This document shows positions 14,394 through 15,333 of a stretch of 15,333 nt of DNA, in pieces. Every line of letters begins with the position of its first letter. Within the stretch, counting starts at the first letter, position 1. The position numbers and the translations under genes were made by a program. The stretch spans positions 1 through 15,333 of the forward strand of contig PCAI01000035.1 of the NCBI GenBank assembly GCA_002731195.1. The letters are read 5' to 3'. The notes under the pieces are model-generated. The model was not told the DNA's origin, did not search any database, and saw nothing but the letters and a program-made list of their open reading frames with translations. This DNA is from Methanobacteriota archaeon (GTDB taxonomy: Archaea; Thermoplasmatota; Poseidoniia; Poseidoniales; Thalassarchaeaceae).

Positions 14394-15333
14394 ATGGAAG
14401 ACGAGTCCACACATCTCAAAGATATCGCTCCAGAATTATCTAAAAGTGCTAAAAAAATGAATATGCGCAAATTAGAATCCGTCCCATGGGCTCATGACGG
14501 CTCTCATCCAGGATCAGGATGGTTTTGGAAATTTTTAACAACAATTCTATTGATTCCATGGGCCTATCTATTCCGTAGAAAAGAAGTAGAAAAACCATTC
14601 CAAACCGATGGAGGCAGGTTATGCGTCGCTACTCATGTTAATGGCTTAGTGGATCCAATCTCAATTACAATGAGCAATCCAAATCAAAGAATGGTTACTT
14701 TAGGAAGACATGATTTAACAACCTCAGTACCTTTTATTAGTTGGATAGCAAGACGTATCGGATCACAACCAGTAATTAGGAAGGCGGAACAGGTAGAAGG
14801 TATCGCGGAGGCAGAATTTGCTCATTATCTCAATCAAAGAAGTATGCTTACAGTCGCCCATGCACTTTCAGGAGGGTTCTGTGCAATAATTATGCCCGAA
14901 GGGGTCGGCCATCAGGATTCACAATTACGACATCTTAGAACAGGTTCTATGAGATCCGCCATCAATGCTGCATCTATTGCAAAAGAGCGCAATATACCTC
15001 CTCCTGTGTTTCAACCCATAGGATTACATTTTCGAGTCCACCATTGGTTTAGAACAGATTTATTTCTTGAGCAAATAGAACCAGTTTCGGTTCCATTTAA
15101 TCCAATATTGGAGGATAGACAAAAATTAATGCAAGGTATTTGGGTCGAACCCCCTGAAGATTTAGTGATTAAATTGAGAGACGAACTAACAAGTAAACTA
15201 GCACCTATTTCCAGAGATGCTCCGGATTGGGAAACTTACAGATCATGGCAATTGTTGGCACATATCGTTTCTATTGACAAGGAAATAAATTTATCTAGCT
15301 ATAAGCAAGAAGTCCTTGCAACGAGGAATGTAA
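14394..15333 (+). CDS. PlsC/Gat1-like glycerolipid acyltransferase, 3' end outside the window
   Basis: The frame is open from ATG 14394 to the last base (313 codons plus one base). The TAA at 15331-15333 is out of frame. The protein shows acyltransferase (AGPAT/PlsC) blocks: motif I THVNGLVDP (H81...D87, the H-x5-D spacing of the Gat1/GPAT-like branch), motif II GRHDLTTSVPFISWIARRIGSQPVIRK, and motif III IIMPEGVGH (P168-E169-G170) followed by LRHLRTGSMRSAI. A hydrophobic segment (~42-60) suggests membrane attachment. The family moves acyl groups from acyl-CoA or acyl-ACP to glycerol-3-phosphate, DHAP or lysophosphatidate. That is unusual for Archaea, whose lipids are ether-linked isoprenoids, although acyltransferase genes have been noted in Marine Group II genomes. 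It starts 28 bases after the HIT stop, with no Shine-Dalgarno site. Confidence 0.88.
   Translation, partial: MEDESTHLKDIAPELSKSAKKMNMRKLESVPWAHDGSHPGSGWFWKFLTTILLIPWAYLFRRKEVEKPFQTDGGRLCVATHVNGLVDPISITMSNPNQRMVTLGRHDLTTSVPFISWIARRIGSQPVIRKAEQVEGIAEAEFAHYLNQRSMLTVAHALSGGFCAIIMPEGVGHQDSQLRHLRTGSMRSAINAASIAKERNIPPPVFQPIGLHFRVHHWFRTDLFLEQIEPVSVPFNPILEDRQKLMQGIWVEPPEDLVIKLRDELTSKLAPISRDAPDWETYRSWQLLAHIVSIDKEINLSSYKQEVLATRNV

Noticed and set aside
15331..15333. TAA at the very end as the stop of the acyltransferase
   Set aside because: It is out of frame with ATG 14394; the in-frame codon there is GTA at 15330-15332, so the gene continues beyond the window.
1..15333. CRISPR array, insertion sequence or prophage genes
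   Set aside because: No regularly spaced repeats, transposase, integrase or phage structural gene is visible on either strand.

Overview
The window is AT-rich (about one third G+C by eye), densely coded DNA, most likely from a planktonic marine archaeon of the Marine Group II type (Poseidoniales). This is inferred from three things. A prefoldin alpha gene sits directly upstream of ftsY, which is an archaeal arrangement. Bacterial-type genes (uvrA, cysD/cysNC, a PlsC-like acyltransferase) are mixed in. Several starts lack a Shine-Dalgarno sequence and have TATA-like elements about 25-45 nt upstream. A Marine Group III or other Thermoplasmatota genome is possible. No ribosomal RNA or other phylogenetic marker is present to settle it.

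Layout: (1) 1-3170, sulfate activation: the 3' part of cysQ (PAP/PAPS phosphatase), cysD and a fused cysNC, together making and recycling PAPS. (2) 3227-5707, protein targeting and folding: prefoldin alpha, then ftsY (SRP receptor) with an unusually long charged N-terminus, then a tail-anchored protein whose receiver domain has lost the phosphorylation residues. (3) 5721-6476 on the minus strand, a TauE/SafE-type permease (possibly a sulfite or other organosulfur anion carrier). It is divergent from moeA (6529-7734, molybdenum cofactor insertion), and one TATA-like element lies midway between the two starts. (4) 7812-10784, uvrA (nucleotide excision repair), convergent with a tRNA-Arg(CCT) gene on the minus strand (10788-10865). 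(5) 10968 to the end, four co-directional genes: an unrecognised four-helix membrane protein, a diverged orphan SdhA/FrdA-like flavoprotein, a HIT-family protein, and a PlsC/Gat1-like glycerolipid acyltransferase that runs off the window.

Sulfur theme: cysQ-cysD-cysNC supply PAPS for sulfate reduction to sulfite or for sulfation. The TauE/SafE permease could remove excess sulfite, and moeA serves molybdoenzymes, a group that includes sulfite oxidases. That link is inference; the genes are separated by the prefoldin/ftsY block. The least explained parts are the pseudo-receiver after ftsY and the 10968-15333 gene set.

There is no CRISPR array, insertion sequence or prophage. No gene-free stretch exceeds 300 bases; the longest is about 102 bases (10866-10967).
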